Shown: positions 51,381 to 60,703, counted from the first letter of the stretch. The stretch is DNA of 64,000 nucleotides from Paenibacillus sp. FSL K6-3182 (GCF_037976325.1 NZ_CP150265.1:2971501-3035500); one strand, 5' to 3'. Program-made: numbers and translations. Notes: generated by a model not told the origin, from the sequence alone.

Positions 51381-52832
51381 ATGGAAATCGTAGAGGCAAC
51401 CATTTCGTCCATTCAAGCCGCTTTGGAATCTGGCGAGATCACATCTCGCGAGCTTGTACTATTTTATTTTGACCGAATTGCAGCGCATGATAAAGATGGA
51501 CTCACGATAAATTCGGTGCTTGAGCTTAACACCGATGCTTTATTTATAGCTTCTGCATTAGACAGCGAACGAGCTGTCCAAGGCCCAAGAGGTCCGCTTC
51601 ACGGCATCCCCATCATGCTCAAGGATAATATTAATACAGGGGATAACATGCATACGAGCGCTGGCTCGCTTGCGCTTGCCAATTCCTATGCGGGAGAAGA
51701 TGCTTTTATTGTAAAAAGGCTGCGCGAAGCGGGGGGCATTATATTAGGGAAAGTGAATATGACGGAGTTTGCTAACTTTATGACAGATGGAATGCCGTCT
51801 GGCTATAGCTCGCGGGGCGGCCAAGTTCTTAATCCTTACAACATATCAACGCCGACTGGGGGATCAAGCGCTGGTTCAGGCGTCGCGGTGGCTTGTAATT
51901 TTTGTATGGCTTCGATTGGCACGGAAACCTCAGGATCGATCTTAAATCCAGGCAATTTAAGCTCAACCGTTGGCATTAAGCCGACTGTTGGACTGGTGAG
52001 CCGATCAGGCATATTGCCACTCTCGAACTCACAGGATACTGCGGGACCAATGGCAAGAACCGTAACGGATGCAGTGCTCGTATTAAACGCTATAACGGAG
52101 CATGATGACAGGGATGCTGCAATGGGTGCGGGGTACTTTAAAAAACATAAGGATTATCGTGTTTTCCTTGATCCGAAAGGTCTTGGGGGTGCACGAATTG
52201 GCATTCCTAGAGATTATTTTTTTGAGGAATTAACGGACGAGCAGCTAGCCATATTTAACGACGCAGTAGAGGTGATGAGAAAACAAGGCGCTGTCATCAT
52301 TGACCCGGCTGATGTAAGAACTGCTAGGCAAATCGTTTATTCATCGGTAGTGCTGAATGAATTCAAATCCTCGATAAACGCTTATTTGTCCAAGCTGCCT
52401 CCAAACGGCAAAATTCGCTCGCTCAAGGACATTATTGCTTTTAATAACGAGCATCCGGTTGAAACCTTGAAGTATGGACAGTCTACTCTGCTGCTAGCAG
52501 AAACGACGACTTCAGGTACGCAGACGGAGCTTCCATATCTTCGAGATCGGATTGCAGATCTCCGTTTATGCAAGGAAGAGGGAATAGATGCGACGATGAA
52601 GGAGCATCAGCTTGACGCGCTGCTTTTTCCTGCTGACTTTGGAGCAAGGATTACATCGCGTGCAGGTTATCCATCGATTGTCGTCCCAGCTGGCTATACT
52701 TCAAAAGGAGTGCCGTTTGGTGTGACATTCGCTGCGAGAGCTTTCGAGGAGCCGATGCTCATTAAACTCGCTTATGCATACGAGCAGCACAGCATGGTGA
52801 GGCGTCCGCCTTCATTAAAGAGCTTTATTTAA
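51381..52832 (+). CDS. Amidase signature family protein
   Basis: 483 aa. The Ser-cisSer-Lys triad is visible: K81 in GIPIMLKDNINTGD, cis-Ser in TPTGGSSAGSGVAV near 162, and S186 in ETSGSILNPG. Usual amidase layout: TSRELVLFYFDRIAA at the N-terminus, ILGKVNMTEFANFM, KPTVGLVSRSGILPLSNSQD, and GYPSIVVPAGYTSKGVPFGV at the end. It is a free-standing amidase rather than GatA, as gatB and gatC are absent. ATG 51381 is chosen over 51363, which lies in the ribosome-binding region (GAGGGG). The substrate is unknown. Confidence 0.87.
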   Translation: MEIVEATISSIQAALESGEITSRELVLFYFDRIAAHDKDGLTINSVLELNTDALFIASALDSERAVQGPRGPLHGIPIMLKDNINTGDNMHTSAGSLALANSYAGEDAFIVKRLREAGGIILGKVNMTEFANFMTDGMPSGYSSRGGQVLNPYNISTPTGGSSAGSGVAVACNFCMASIGTETSGSILNPGNLSSTVGIKPTVGLVSRSGILPLSNSQDTAGPMARTVTDAVLVLNAITEHDDRDAAMGAGYFKKHKDYRVFLDPKGLGGARIGIPRDYFFEELTDEQLAIFNDAVEVMRKQGAVIIDPADVRTARQIVYSSVVLNEFKSSINAYLSKLPPNGKIRSLKDIIAFNNEHPVETLKYGQSTLLLAETTTSGTQTELPYLRDRIADLRLCKEEGIDATMKEHQLDALLFPADFGARITSRAGYPSIVVPAGYTSKGVPFGVTFAARAFEEPMLIKLAYAYEQHSMVRRPPSLKSFI

Positions 52833-53009
52833 TGGGATAGGACGAGATGCCGCATCTCGACTATTATACGTTTGACGGAGATTTGACTCAGAGCTTTTTA
52901 AGCGCGTAACAAGCAAAAACGCCTTCGGCTTCCTTTAGACGCTGTGTAGCTTTGACGGTGAAATATAAGATAAGAATGAGAAAATGATATGCTTTCCTAT
53001 ATTTTTAAA

Positions 53010-53042
53010 AAATCCTCTCGACTGTTGGAGTCGGGAGGATTT
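53010..53042 (-). terminator. Terminator of the DUF2536-like gene
   Basis: On the minus strand AAATCCTCCCGAC (53042-53030) pairs with GTCGAGAGGATTT (53022-53010, one G-U), followed by a T-rich tract to 53006. It is 17 bases past the stop at 53059. Confidence 0.8.
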
Positions 53043-53058
53043 GTATGCCTTTAAAGCG

Positions 53059-53268
53059 CTATTTCTTCGCTTTAAAGTGAACAACCGCACTATAAAGCAT
53101 CTTTTCGATTTTAGGATTAAAAACAGCATGATGGCTGACGTGGAACACTTCCAGCAGCAAGCCTTTATTATTTTCAATTTGCTGATCAATCTTGCGCTCT
53201 AGCGTCTTCAAGTCATAGGCTTCAAAAAATTCGATCTTATTTTCAATTAAATCTAAACGAAAGTCCAT
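53059..53268 (-). CDS. DUF2536 family protein (YrzA-like)
   Basis: 69 aa. The pattern MDFRLDLIENKIEFFEAYDL, a helical Lys/Glu-rich centre, NNKGLLLEVFHVSHHAV and a C-terminal YSAVVHFKAKK matches the small Bacillales family DUF2536. Function unknown. It starts at ATG behind GGAGA, with a TATAAT on the minus strand at 53312-53307, about 40 bases upstream, giving its own promoter after the sugar porter gene. Confidence 0.65.
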   Translation of the reverse strand: MDFRLDLIENKIEFFEAYDLKTLERKIDQQIENNKGLLLEVFHVSHHAVFNPKIEKMLYSAVVHFKAKK

Positions 53269-53320
53269 TTGTTTATCTCCTATAAATAGATTTATAACCT
53301 AAACCCATTATACAGAGATA

Positions 53321-54694
53321 TTACTTCGCCCACAAAGCTTCAATTTCTTCAAGTGATTTTCCTTTGGTTTCCGGTACAACACGCCATGTAAACAAGAAGG
53401 CGAGCAAGGCCATGCCACCATAAATCCAGAATGTAGCGGCAGGTCCTGCGGAGCTAAGCATAGGCGGGAACGACTGTGAAACGAGATAATCCGCTGCCCA
53501 GAGCGCCATTGCAGCAATAGCCGTCGCTTTTCCGCGAATACGGTTAGGAAAGATCTCAGACATGATGACCCATACGACCGGTCCAAGCGAAATAGCAAAT
53601 GAAGCCACATACAATAAAATGAAGATAAGCACGAGTGGACCTGCTGCATGTCCCGTTTGAAAAGCGATGCCTATAACAATCAAACAAATTGTCATAGAAG
53701 CCGAACCAACGAGCAGAAGCGCTTTGCGTCCTACTTTATCAATGAGCCATAGAGCAACGAGGGTGAACAATAAGTTGATAAAGCCGACCAAAATCGTTTG
53801 GATCAATGAAGCGTTTGTTCCTGCGCCAGTTGCTTTGAAAATTTCTGGGGCATAATACATGACGGCGTTGATGCCTGTCACCTGTTGGAGCACAGCAAGT
53901 CCAACTCCTACAATTAAAGCAATTCGAAGCCCTGGAGAGAATAGCTGCCGAATCGAACCGCTCTCTTGCTCGAAAGAATGCTTAATATCGATCACTTCTT
54001 TTTTGGCGAGCTCTTCGCCGTGAATACGCAATAAGATCGGAAGAGCTGCCGCTGCGCGCCTTTGTTTGATCAGCCATCTTGGGCTCTCGGGCACAAAAAA
54101 TAGCAAAATCAAAAATAACAAACCAGGTATAGCGCCAACTCCGAACATCCAGCGCCAAGCGGAGGCGATGCCCCATGCTTCGTCACCTGAGCCGGAAATC
54201 CATAGGTTTACGAAATAAGTAAGAAAGATGCCTGTAACGATGGCGAGTTGGTTAAGTGCAACAAGTCTGCCGCGATATTTTGCAGGTGCAATTTCGGCAT
54301 TGTAAAGCGGGCATAACGTAGAGGTAATTCCGATTCCGATTCCACCAATAATCCGAGCCACAATAAACGCGGAAAAAGTATCCGGAACAGCTGAGCCAAT
54401 CGAGCTGATAATAAATAGAGTCGCGGCAGCAATAAGAACCTTTTTACGTCCGAAGCGGTCTCCCAAAATACCAGACATAGCCGCGCCGACAATACAGCCA
54501 ATAATTAAGCTCGATACAGCCCATCCCACTTGTAGCTTAGATAAGTCGAATCGATCCTCCATAAAACCGACAGCACCTGATACGACTGCTGTATCGAATC
54601 CGAATAATAATCCGCCAAGAGCGGAAACAATGGAAACAAGCGTCACAAATTTCATGCTTACTTGTTCATTTTTGTTAGTAATCGGCATTTCCAT
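53321..54694 (-). CDS. Sugar porter family MFS transporter (XylE/AraE type)
   Basis: 457 aa, 12 membrane segments. Sugar porter signatures: GGLLFGFDTAVVSGA, GDRFGRKKVL, RIIGGIGIGITSTLCPLYNA with EIAPAKYRGRLV, PESPRWLI, QQVTGINAVMYYAPEIFK, DKVGRKALLL and PETKGKSLEEIE. Proton-sugar symport of xylose, arabinose, galactose or glucose is likely; the exact sugar cannot be told. It starts behind GAGGAG. A cre-like site lies just after its -10. It is downstream of the three-component sensor on the same strand but has its own promoter. Confidence 0.92.
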   Translation of the reverse strand: MEMPITNKNEQVSMKFVTLVSIVSALGGLLFGFDTAVVSGAVGFMEDRFDLSKLQVGWAVSSLIIGCIVGAAMSGILGDRFGRKKVLIAAATLFIISSIGSAVPDTFSAFIVARIIGGIGIGITSTLCPLYNAEIAPAKYRGRLVALNQLAIVTGIFLTYFVNLWISGSGDEAWGIASAWRWMFGVGAIPGLLFLILLFFVPESPRWLIKQRRAAAALPILLRIHGEELAKKEVIDIKHSFEQESGSIRQLFSPGLRIALIVGVGLAVLQQVTGINAVMYYAPEIFKATGAGTNASLIQTILVGFINLLFTLVALWLIDKVGRKALLLVGSASMTICLIVIGIAFQTGHAAGPLVLIFILLYVASFAISLGPVVWVIMSEIFPNRIRGKATAIAAMALWAADYLVSQSFPPMLSSAGPAATFWIYGGMALLAFLFTWRVVPETKGKSLEEIEALWAK

Positions 54695-54730
54695 TTCCGT
54701 TTCTCCTCTCTGTCAAAAACCTTTCCTGCG

Positions 54731-54750
54731 TGAAAACGAACTTTATTATA
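54731..54750 (-). promoter_or_regulatory. -10 element and cre-like site for the sugar porter gene
   Basis: On the minus strand TATAAT lies at 54750-54745, about 50 bases before the start. Immediately downstream, TGAAAACGAACTTT (plus strand, 54731-54744) fits the relaxed cre consensus WTGNAANCGNWNNCW at most positions but lacks the final C. A CcpA roadblock there would fit a sugar transporter. A short hairpin (GAGCG/CGCTC then T5) precedes the -10 at about 54757-54780. Confidence 0.4.
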
Positions 54751-54881
54751 GCATGCAAAAAGAGCGAATCCGCTCGTAAAAACCTGCATTAATGAGTGTT
54801 GTTCCCGCATTTATTTTAGACATTGCAAGCATAGGGAAACGAATAAAGAGAACTAGCATTTTGTTGTCATCCCAGCACAAA

Positions 54882-54910
54882 AAAGTCCATGTCGTTGCAG
54901 CATGGACTTT
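54882..54910. terminator. Terminator of the three-component operon
   Basis: AAAGTCCATG at 54882-54891 pairs perfectly with CATGGACTTT at 54901-54910. On the minus strand it is followed by T6, fitting the response regulator gene that ends at 54928. Confidence 0.85.
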
Positions 54911-54927
54911 ACTTTTTTGCTCATTTT

Positions 54928-56262
54928 TTATCCCCGGTAGTCGGAGGGGGGGACACCGGTCACTTTTTTAAAGACACGGCTAAAATAGTTTGGATCATTA
55001 TAACCGACCTCGAAGCAAACTTCCTTTAAACTTAGTTTTCCAGTTGCCATTAACGCTTTCGCCTTTTCGATACGAAGGGCAGTGACATATTCGATAAAGG
55101 TTGTGCCTACTTGCTGCTTAAATATTTTACTGAAATAGTGTGGGTTTAGATGAACGGATTCGGCTACTTCTTCGAGTGAGAGGTCCTTTGTATAGTTGTC
55201 CTGAATAAAACGTTGTGCACGGTCAAGCACGGATTGGGTTTGCTGCTCCCGCTGCTCTCGAATACGCTGCATTGCTGAGATAACATACGCTTCAGGTATA
55301 GCTTCCACATGTTCATGCTGCTTGTTATTACGATTCAGTGAAGGGACTGCACCATGTATCAATTCATCAAAGTGGCATATCTTGCCGCATTGCTCATAAT
55401 AATTGGAGGCAAATACAGCCTCAAAATAGGATTTGCGCAAACCCTCAACACCCGAGCGCGTTTTTCCGATTCCGACTAAGATGTCAACCTCTAGCTGACG
55501 TGCTGCGATCGTGCATAGTTCTTCACCTAAAGCGGTTCCGGCTGCCTTCCAATCTGCGTCCACAACAGATTTATCATGATTGATGAAGATAGCCATATGG
55601 CGATCAATTAAGGAGCTTACAATACTATTCGTTAAAGATGATTTGATAAAGCTTCTAATCGTATCGTAAACTTTTTGCTTGGGATTAGCTTTGACATGCT
55701 CGGGAAATGCGATCACGATCACACAGCCTTGTTCTAGTGGAAAGCTGAGCCATTCTGATAATTGCTCGATATCGGTATTTGTAACATGATCGACCATAAA
55801 CATCATAGCGAGTTCATTTTCTGCTAAAGGCATTAATTGAGAAACTTTATGCCGCAGCTCTAGTTCATCCGAGCGTTTCCTCTTCTCCAGCTCGAGTTCC
55901 TGTATGAGCTGCTGAAGCGTATGTACGATTTGCTCGCGTTTGGCAGGCTTGACTAAATATTCCTTCACTCCGAGAGAAAGGGCTTCTTTGGCATAAGCAA
56001 AATAATCATAAGCGGTCACCATGACGAATTTGGCATCCGGCAAGGTATGCTTGATTTCGCGGATCGCTTCTAAACCTTGAATGCCGGGCATATTGACATC
56101 CATAAGTATGATATGGGGGCGATATTCCTCTGCTTTTTCTATCGCGACACGTCCATTCTCGGCATGGATTATTTGAAAGGTATTCGGAAGCATTCGTTCA
56201 ATAATCAATTCCAAGCCTTCCCGCTCAAGTGCTTCATCATCCGCGATTAACAGTCGGTACAT
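54928..56262 (-). CDS. AraC-type response regulator (YesN family)
   Basis: 444 aa. Receiver: LLIADDEALEREGLELIIER, phosphoacceptor D55 in ILMDVNMPGIQGL, FVMVTAYDYFAYAKEAL and EYLVKPAKREQI. A middle region of ~200 residues links to a C-terminal AraC domain: RAQRFIQDNYTKDLSLEEVA, ESVHLNPHYFSKIFKQQVG and the second helix-turn-helix LKEVCFEVGYNDPNYFSRVF. The frame opens at 56334, but ATG 56262 is the family start; it overlaps the kinase gene by 26 bases. Expected to activate sugar transport or hydrolase genes nearby. Confidence 0.93.
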   Translation of the reverse strand: MYRLLIADDEALEREGLELIIERMLPNTFQIIHAENGRVAIEKAEEYRPHIILMDVNMPGIQGLEAIREIKHTLPDAKFVMVTAYDYFAYAKEALSLGVKEYLVKPAKREQIVHTLQQLIQELELEKRKRSDELELRHKVSQLMPLAENELAMMFMVDHVTNTDIEQLSEWLSFPLEQGCVIVIAFPEHVKANPKQKVYDTIRSFIKSSLTNSIVSSLIDRHMAIFINHDKSVVDADWKAAGTALGEELCTIAARQLEVDILVGIGKTRSGVEGLRKSYFEAVFASNYYEQCGKICHFDELIHGAVPSLNRNNKQHEHVEAIPEAYVISAMQRIREQREQQTQSVLDRAQRFIQDNYTKDLSLEEVAESVHLNPHYFSKIFKQQVGTTFIEYVTALRIEKAKALMATGKLSLKEVCFEVGYNDPNYFSRVFKKVTGVPPSDYRG

Positions 56263-57688
56263 GTATGTTTTCACCGTCCTCTCTAACAGGTATTCGGATT
56301 GTGACTGTCGTTCCTTTACCCCGTTCGCTTTCAATATCGACTAATCCATGTAGACCATAAAATAGTTGGAGGCGCTTAAACACATTTTTTGTGCCAAGGC
56401 CTGTTGATTGTTCGGTGAATGCGCCAGCTTCCATTCGGAGCATCGAATCTCGAATTTCTTCAGTCATACCGCTGCCATTGTCGGAAATAGAGATACGTAC
56501 ATGATGTTGATCATGCTTTATTTCAAGGCGGATCTTCGCTCCATTCTCCATACGTTCAATGCCATGAACAAAGGCGTTTTCTACGATGGGTTGAAGTGTG
56601 AGCGCAGGGATGTGATATGACAATGCAGATGGGTCGATATCCTTCACCAGCTGAATGCGTTCGCGAAAGCGTGCTTGTTGAATGGTGAAGTACTCCTCTA
56701 CATGTGCTACCTCATCTCTGAGCGTGACCGCATGCTCCAGATTGCGCAAGTTATATCTCAGTAAATTGGACATCGAAATAATGAGATCACTTGTTTTCTC
56801 GGCTCCTTCAATGAGCGCTAGCTTGGATAATACATTGAGCGTATTAAAGAGAAAATGCGGATTAATTTGGCTTTGCAGCGCTTGCAGCTCTAATTCCTTA
56901 ACGAGTCGATCCTTCTCCAGGCTTTCTTTATCCCGCTCCATCAATTCGAGGAGGTCGCTCGACATTTGCTCGAATGCGCCTGATAATACGCCAAGCTCAT
57001 CCTTGGCTTGCAGCTCGTTTGAGCTTTGCTTTAGATGTCCCTTGGAGATCTGCTTCGCACGTGAGACAAGACTGCTTACAGGTCCAGTAATGCTGCGTGA
57101 AATCCAAATGGCAAGTAAAATGCTCAGCAGGGTGTTCGTTATGAAGACGGCGGCACCGAGCAAATACATGCGTTTATTTTCTGCTTGAATCTGCTCATAT
57201 ACAGGTTCATAAATGTTTAACTCCAATTCAACCAGCTGCTGGCTGTCCTCTTGTATGAAGCTTGCTGTCCTTTCCGCATTCTCGTATTGAGTGAGCGACA
57301 CCTTCGATCTTTCGGCAGAAGCTGCAGTGAAAGCGTCTTGCTGCTGCTCCAAAAAAGTATCTAACAGATGAACGTAGCTAGTAATAGTGGAGGAAGATAT
57401 GGAAACATTCGACTTTTCTTGGAGCAGCAAGCGCAGATCCTGAAGTTCCACTCGACTATGATCGTATCGCTCTTTATTGCTGTCGTCTGGATTAAGTAAA
57501 TAGCTATACAGCGTACTTAAGTTGTTATCTACAATCTTGGAGGACTGGTTGTACAAAAGGATACGATCGATCATTTGATTATAGCTTTGCTGAACCATCT
57601 TTCCACTTTGAAATAAAAAGAACGTAACCAAATTAATAAGGAGAACGAGTAATGGGATGAAAATGAGCAGCTTAGTCCGAATGGTCAT
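56237..57688 (-). CDS. LytS/YesM-type sensor histidine kinase
   Basis: 483 aa. Membrane segments at ~8-27 and ~177-197 enclose a helical extracellular domain of ~150 residues; HAMP follows (SRAKQISKGHLKQSSNELQA). The His_kinase domain has H278 in LQSQINPHFLFNTLNVLSKL; ATPase motifs are LQPIVENAFVHGIE, ISDNGSGMTEE and STGLGTKNVFKRLQ. The ATG overlaps the stop of the sugar-binding protein, so signal capture and kinase are co-translated. The layout is the same as XylFII-LytS-YesN. Confidence 0.93.
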   Translation of the reverse strand: MTIRTKLLIFIPLLVLLINLVTFFLFQSGKMVQQSYNQMIDRILLYNQSSKIVDNNLSTLYSYLLNPDDSNKERYDHSRVELQDLRLLLQEKSNVSISSSTITSYVHLLDTFLEQQQDAFTAASAERSKVSLTQYENAERTASFIQEDSQQLVELELNIYEPVYEQIQAENKRMYLLGAAVFITNTLLSILLAIWISRSITGPVSSLVSRAKQISKGHLKQSSNELQAKDELGVLSGAFEQMSSDLLELMERDKESLEKDRLVKELELQALQSQINPHFLFNTLNVLSKLALIEGAEKTSDLIISMSNLLRYNLRNLEHAVTLRDEVAHVEEYFTIQQARFRERIQLVKDIDPSALSYHIPALTLQPIVENAFVHGIERMENGAKIRLEIKHDQHHVRISISDNGSGMTEEIRDSMLRMEAGAFTEQSTGLGTKNVFKRLQLFYGLHGLVDIESERGKGTTVTIRIPVREDGENIHVPTVNRG

Positions 57689-58680
57689 GGGCTAGTTTCT
57701 CCATTTTCTTGAACGAAGGGCTTCTGGCTTTGTACCGATATTTTCGTAAAATGCTGCACAGGAAGCTCCTTGCCATGGAGGTAATCGTTCAACTGCGATA
57801 CGGCTTCATTGCCCATGTCGTAAGGCTGCTGGACAATGGTTGAATGGATGATTCCACTGAGAATAAGCTCCAGAGTTTCATCGAGCGCGTCAAATGCAAA
57901 AATTTGCAGGCCTTTTGGCCGAATGCGTTCAGTTGCCTCTGCGATGCCGATCGCATCGAGTGCGCTTAATCCGACCATTACATTCAGCTGTGGATAGTGC
58001 TGAAGCAGTTCCTCTGTTTCACCTGATGCTTGGAGGCGTGAAATGTTTGAGGAGCGCACCTCGACAAGATTCAGCTCGGGGTAACGTGAAATAACCTCTC
58101 GAAATCCAGCAAGCCGCAGCTGCTGATTGGGGGCTTGCTCGTTTCCGATTAAAGCGGCGATTTGCCCATGGTTTCCAGCCGCTTCGGCAACCAATTCACC
58201 CATAACTTTGCCTGCATCGAAATTGTTTGTGCCGACATAAGAGAGCCTGCGGCTGTTCGGAGCATCTGTATCAATCGTTAAGACAGGAATGCCATAGCTA
58301 ATCGCTTTATTAATTAATCCGATATACTGCGGGTCGTTAAGCCCCTGTACGAGCAGCGCATCAGCTTTGGCTGCAATAGCTTTCTCCAGCAGCTTCATTT
58401 GCTCCGCGGGATTAATGCGAAACGGACCTGTATATTCAAGCACCATCCCAAATTCAACCGCTGCATCTTTTGCACCTCGTTCAATTGATCGCCAATATGG
58501 ATTATCGATTTCTTGGGAGATGAGGACAATGTGATAAGGAGGTTTCTCGCTTACCTCGGTTGAGAGAATGGGCTGCAGCAGATCCTTTATCCGAAGCGTG
58601 GAGAGAAAGAAGCTTAGCAGAAGGCTGGAAAATACAATAAACAGAATGGCAATGCCTATGTTCCATTTACGATTAGACAT
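57685..58680 (-). CDS. Membrane-anchored sugar-binding sensor protein (Periplas_BP_4 / XylFII-like)
   Basis: 331 aa. An uncleaved N-terminal anchor (IAILFIVFSSLLLSFFLSTL) is followed by a ribose-type binding domain: YHIVLISQEIDNPYWRSIER, DALLVQGLNDPQYIGLINKA, GIPVLTIDTDAPNSRR, YVGTNNFDAGKVMGELVAEA, IAALIGNEQAPNQQLRLAGF and IIHSTIVQQPYDMGNEAV. There is no lipobox. Known relatives bind xylose and dimerise with the kinase sensor domain instead of feeding a transporter. First gene of the sensor operon, divergent from the fused permease. Confidence 0.88.
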   Translation of the reverse strand: MSNRKWNIGIAILFIVFSSLLLSFFLSTLRIKDLLQPILSTEVSEKPPYHIVLISQEIDNPYWRSIERGAKDAAVEFGMVLEYTGPFRINPAEQMKLLEKAIAAKADALLVQGLNDPQYIGLINKAISYGIPVLTIDTDAPNSRRLSYVGTNNFDAGKVMGELVAEAAGNHGQIAALIGNEQAPNQQLRLAGFREVISRYPELNLVEVRSSNISRLQASGETEELLQHYPQLNVMVGLSALDAIGIAEATERIRPKGLQIFAFDALDETLELILSGIIHSTIVQQPYDMGNEAVSQLNDYLHGKELPVQHFTKISVQSQKPFVQENGETSP

Positions 58681-58838
58681 TATACAACTCCCTTACTGCG
58701 TCCATTTATATCGGATTATTATACAAGAACAGGCGAATAATCAAAAGCTGCAGCGAAAATGAGCGATATTGAAGCTATACAACATACAACTAAATCATTA
58801 TAATTTAGTAAAATTACGGAAAAAGAAAGGGGTTTATT

Positions 58839-60575
58839 ATGGAGCATCAACCGCCTAATGCCCAAAGCAATCTACATAACCAACTACATGATCCAGACAG
58901 TCTGCCTCAGAGAATATGGAAGTACAAGCTGCATTACTTGATCGTCATTCCCGCTCTTATGCTCATATTGATTTTTAAGCTGCTTCCATTTGCTAACGGT
59001 ATAATTTTATCGTTTGTCGACTACAAAGTTTTTGTTGGCCTATTTGAGAGTTCGTGGGTAGGCTTTAATCATTTTGCCCAATTGTTTAACGATGAGAACT
59101 TCCAAAGGGTAATTGTAAATACATTTGTTATCAAAACGGGTTATACACTGGCTAGCGGTTGTATCGCATTCCTTCTGGCGCTTGCTCTGAGCAATATTAG
59201 TTACAAGTGGTTGAGAGGGCTGTTCTCGTCTTTATTTCTTATTCCTTTTTTCATTCCTTCTATTGTTTTTGTGTATATTTTCATTTATATACTGTCGATA
59301 AGCACATCTCCCTTTCTAACCTCGGGGACGCTGATTTTGGGTGATGAGACATTATTTCGACCGATCATTGTATTCGTTGAAGTGTTAAAAACATGCGGTA
59401 TTCCGATCATCATCGCGCTTGCAGCTATAGCCTCGAAGCATGCTTCATTGAACCGTCAAGAAACGGGGCTTGCAGGCATCGGGAATAGCTACCTTGTAAT
59501 GAATGTGATTCCAGCACTGAAAGCGGTAGCCGCTTTTATGGTGCTGCAGCTGTCTGCCATCATGTCCACGGACTATGAGCTCATTAGAAGCTTGCTGAAT
59601 CCCTTGGTATCGAAGACAGGAGAGACGCTCGACGCTTATATTTTTCAACTAGGTTTTTTGATGATGAACGTAAGTCCTTCCGCTGCTGCGGGCATTTTTC
59701 AGTATGCGGTTCAACTGCTCTTTACGATCATCGCTTATTTCATTGTAAAAAGACTGTTTTTAAAGCAATTATTCAGTATTCACACAGGTGCAGCTGACAT
59801 TAAAACAACAAATATTGGACGTAGCATAATTGGGATTGTGACAGCTTGCTTATATTCAATCGTTGTCATTTTTTTACTGTATATGCTGTTCATCTATCCG
59901 TTTACTGGAACCGGAGAAGCAAGGCAATCGGTGTGGAGCTTCATATCGTTCTGGAACGTTTTTTCTTATTCAGTCGTTAACTTTGTTGCTGTAATTATAT
60001 TTTTATTGATGACTGTCACACTGGCTTATCCGCTGACTGTCAAACATTTGCCAGGGCGCAGCTGGTATAAGTTGTTTCTGCTTATCGTCATTTCGATGGG
60101 AAGCGGGATGATTAATGAGTACCTATTCGTTCGGAGCCTAGAAATGGTCAATACGATTATTCCGCAAATGATATTCGGCTTTTTTAATTTAGCGGCGGTT
60201 TTTGTTCTCAAAAGTATTTTCAACAGTAGACACGCCGACTTAAAGACTGAGGCCGAGCTATCGGGAAAAGGGGAACTGCATACGTTTTTCACTCTGTTTA
60301 TCCCAAAAATATGGAAGCCACTGCTTGCGCTTGGCGTGCTCCATTTCGTCGTATTATGGAACTCATACTTACCAGCGTTAATTTATATTTCTAATATGGA
60401 GCTGCAAACACCGATAATGAAATTAGTACAGTTAGCAAGCTCAGGAGGAGAAATGGACAGTGCATTAATGCTGCAGCTTGGAGCATTGACAAGCCTGCCG
60501 TCAGTTATGTTATTTCTTATATTCCGGAGATGGCTGACTTCCGAGATATTTATCGGTCAGATCAGAAAGCTTTAG
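58839..60575 (+). CDS. Fused two-domain CUT1-like ABC permease with degenerate EAA loops
   Basis: 578 aa in one uninterrupted frame, with ATG behind AAAGGGG. Residues ~1-300 match a LplB/UgpA-type permease (YLIVIPALMLILIFKLLPFA, WVGFNHFAQLF); residues ~330-578 match a MalG/YtcP-type permease (HFVVLWNSYLPALIYI, MKLVQLASSGG). The EAA loop of the first half reads QETGLAGIGNSYLVMNVIPA (207-226), and of the second KTEAELSGKGELHTFFTLFI (469-491 region), so EAA...DGA is eroded in both. No ATPase or secreted binding-protein gene is adjacent. It may still transport, or may serve as a membrane partner of the divergent sugar sensor. Confidence 0.8.
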   Translation: MEHQPPNAQSNLHNQLHDPDSLPQRIWKYKLHYLIVIPALMLILIFKLLPFANGIILSFVDYKVFVGLFESSWVGFNHFAQLFNDENFQRVIVNTFVIKTGYTLASGCIAFLLALALSNISYKWLRGLFSSLFLIPFFIPSIVFVYIFIYILSISTSPFLTSGTLILGDETLFRPIIVFVEVLKTCGIPIIIALAAIASKHASLNRQETGLAGIGNSYLVMNVIPALKAVAAFMVLQLSAIMSTDYELIRSLLNPLVSKTGETLDAYIFQLGFLMMNVSPSAAAGIFQYAVQLLFTIIAYFIVKRLFLKQLFSIHTGAADIKTTNIGRSIIGIVTACLYSIVVIFLLYMLFIYPFTGTGEARQSVWSFISFWNVFSYSVVNFVAVIIFLLMTVTLAYPLTVKHLPGRSWYKLFLLIVISMGSGMINEYLFVRSLEMVNTIIPQMIFGFFNLAAVFVLKSIFNSRHADLKTEAELSGKGELHTFFTLFIPKIWKPLLALGVLHFVVLWNSYLPALIYISNMELQTPIMKLVQLASSGGEMDSALMLQLGALTSLPSVMLFLIFRRWLTSEIFIGQIRKL

Positions 60576-60584
60576 CATTATATT

Positions 60585-60620
60585 TGGAGGGAGCTTGGCT
60601 AAGGCCAGCTTCCTTTTTTG
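60585..60620 (+). terminator. Terminator after the fused permease gene
   Basis: GGAGGGAGCTTGGC and GGCCAGCTTCC form a stem with a three-base loop, followed by T6 at 60614-60619. It separates the permease transcript from the GH2 gene. Confidence 0.8.
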
Positions 60621-60657
60621 ATTTCAATGAGGATTCACTATATATTAGAGTAACTTA

Positions 60658-60669
60658 ATAGTTAACTAT
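60658..60669 (+). promoter_or_regulatory. 12-bp palindrome upstream of the GH2 gene
   Basis: ATAGTTAACTAT is a perfect palindrome that overlaps a TATAAT at 60669-60674. It is a possible operator. AraC-type regulators usually use direct repeats, so the link to the nearby response regulator is uncertain. Confidence 0.35.
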
Positions 60670-60703
60670 ATAATAGGTTTATCACGGGTTTTCAAAGTAA
60701 TAG

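Noticed and set aside
52844..52860. Palindrome CGAGATGCCGCATCTCG after the amidase gene
   Set aside because: No U tract follows and the loop is too small; not supported as a terminator.
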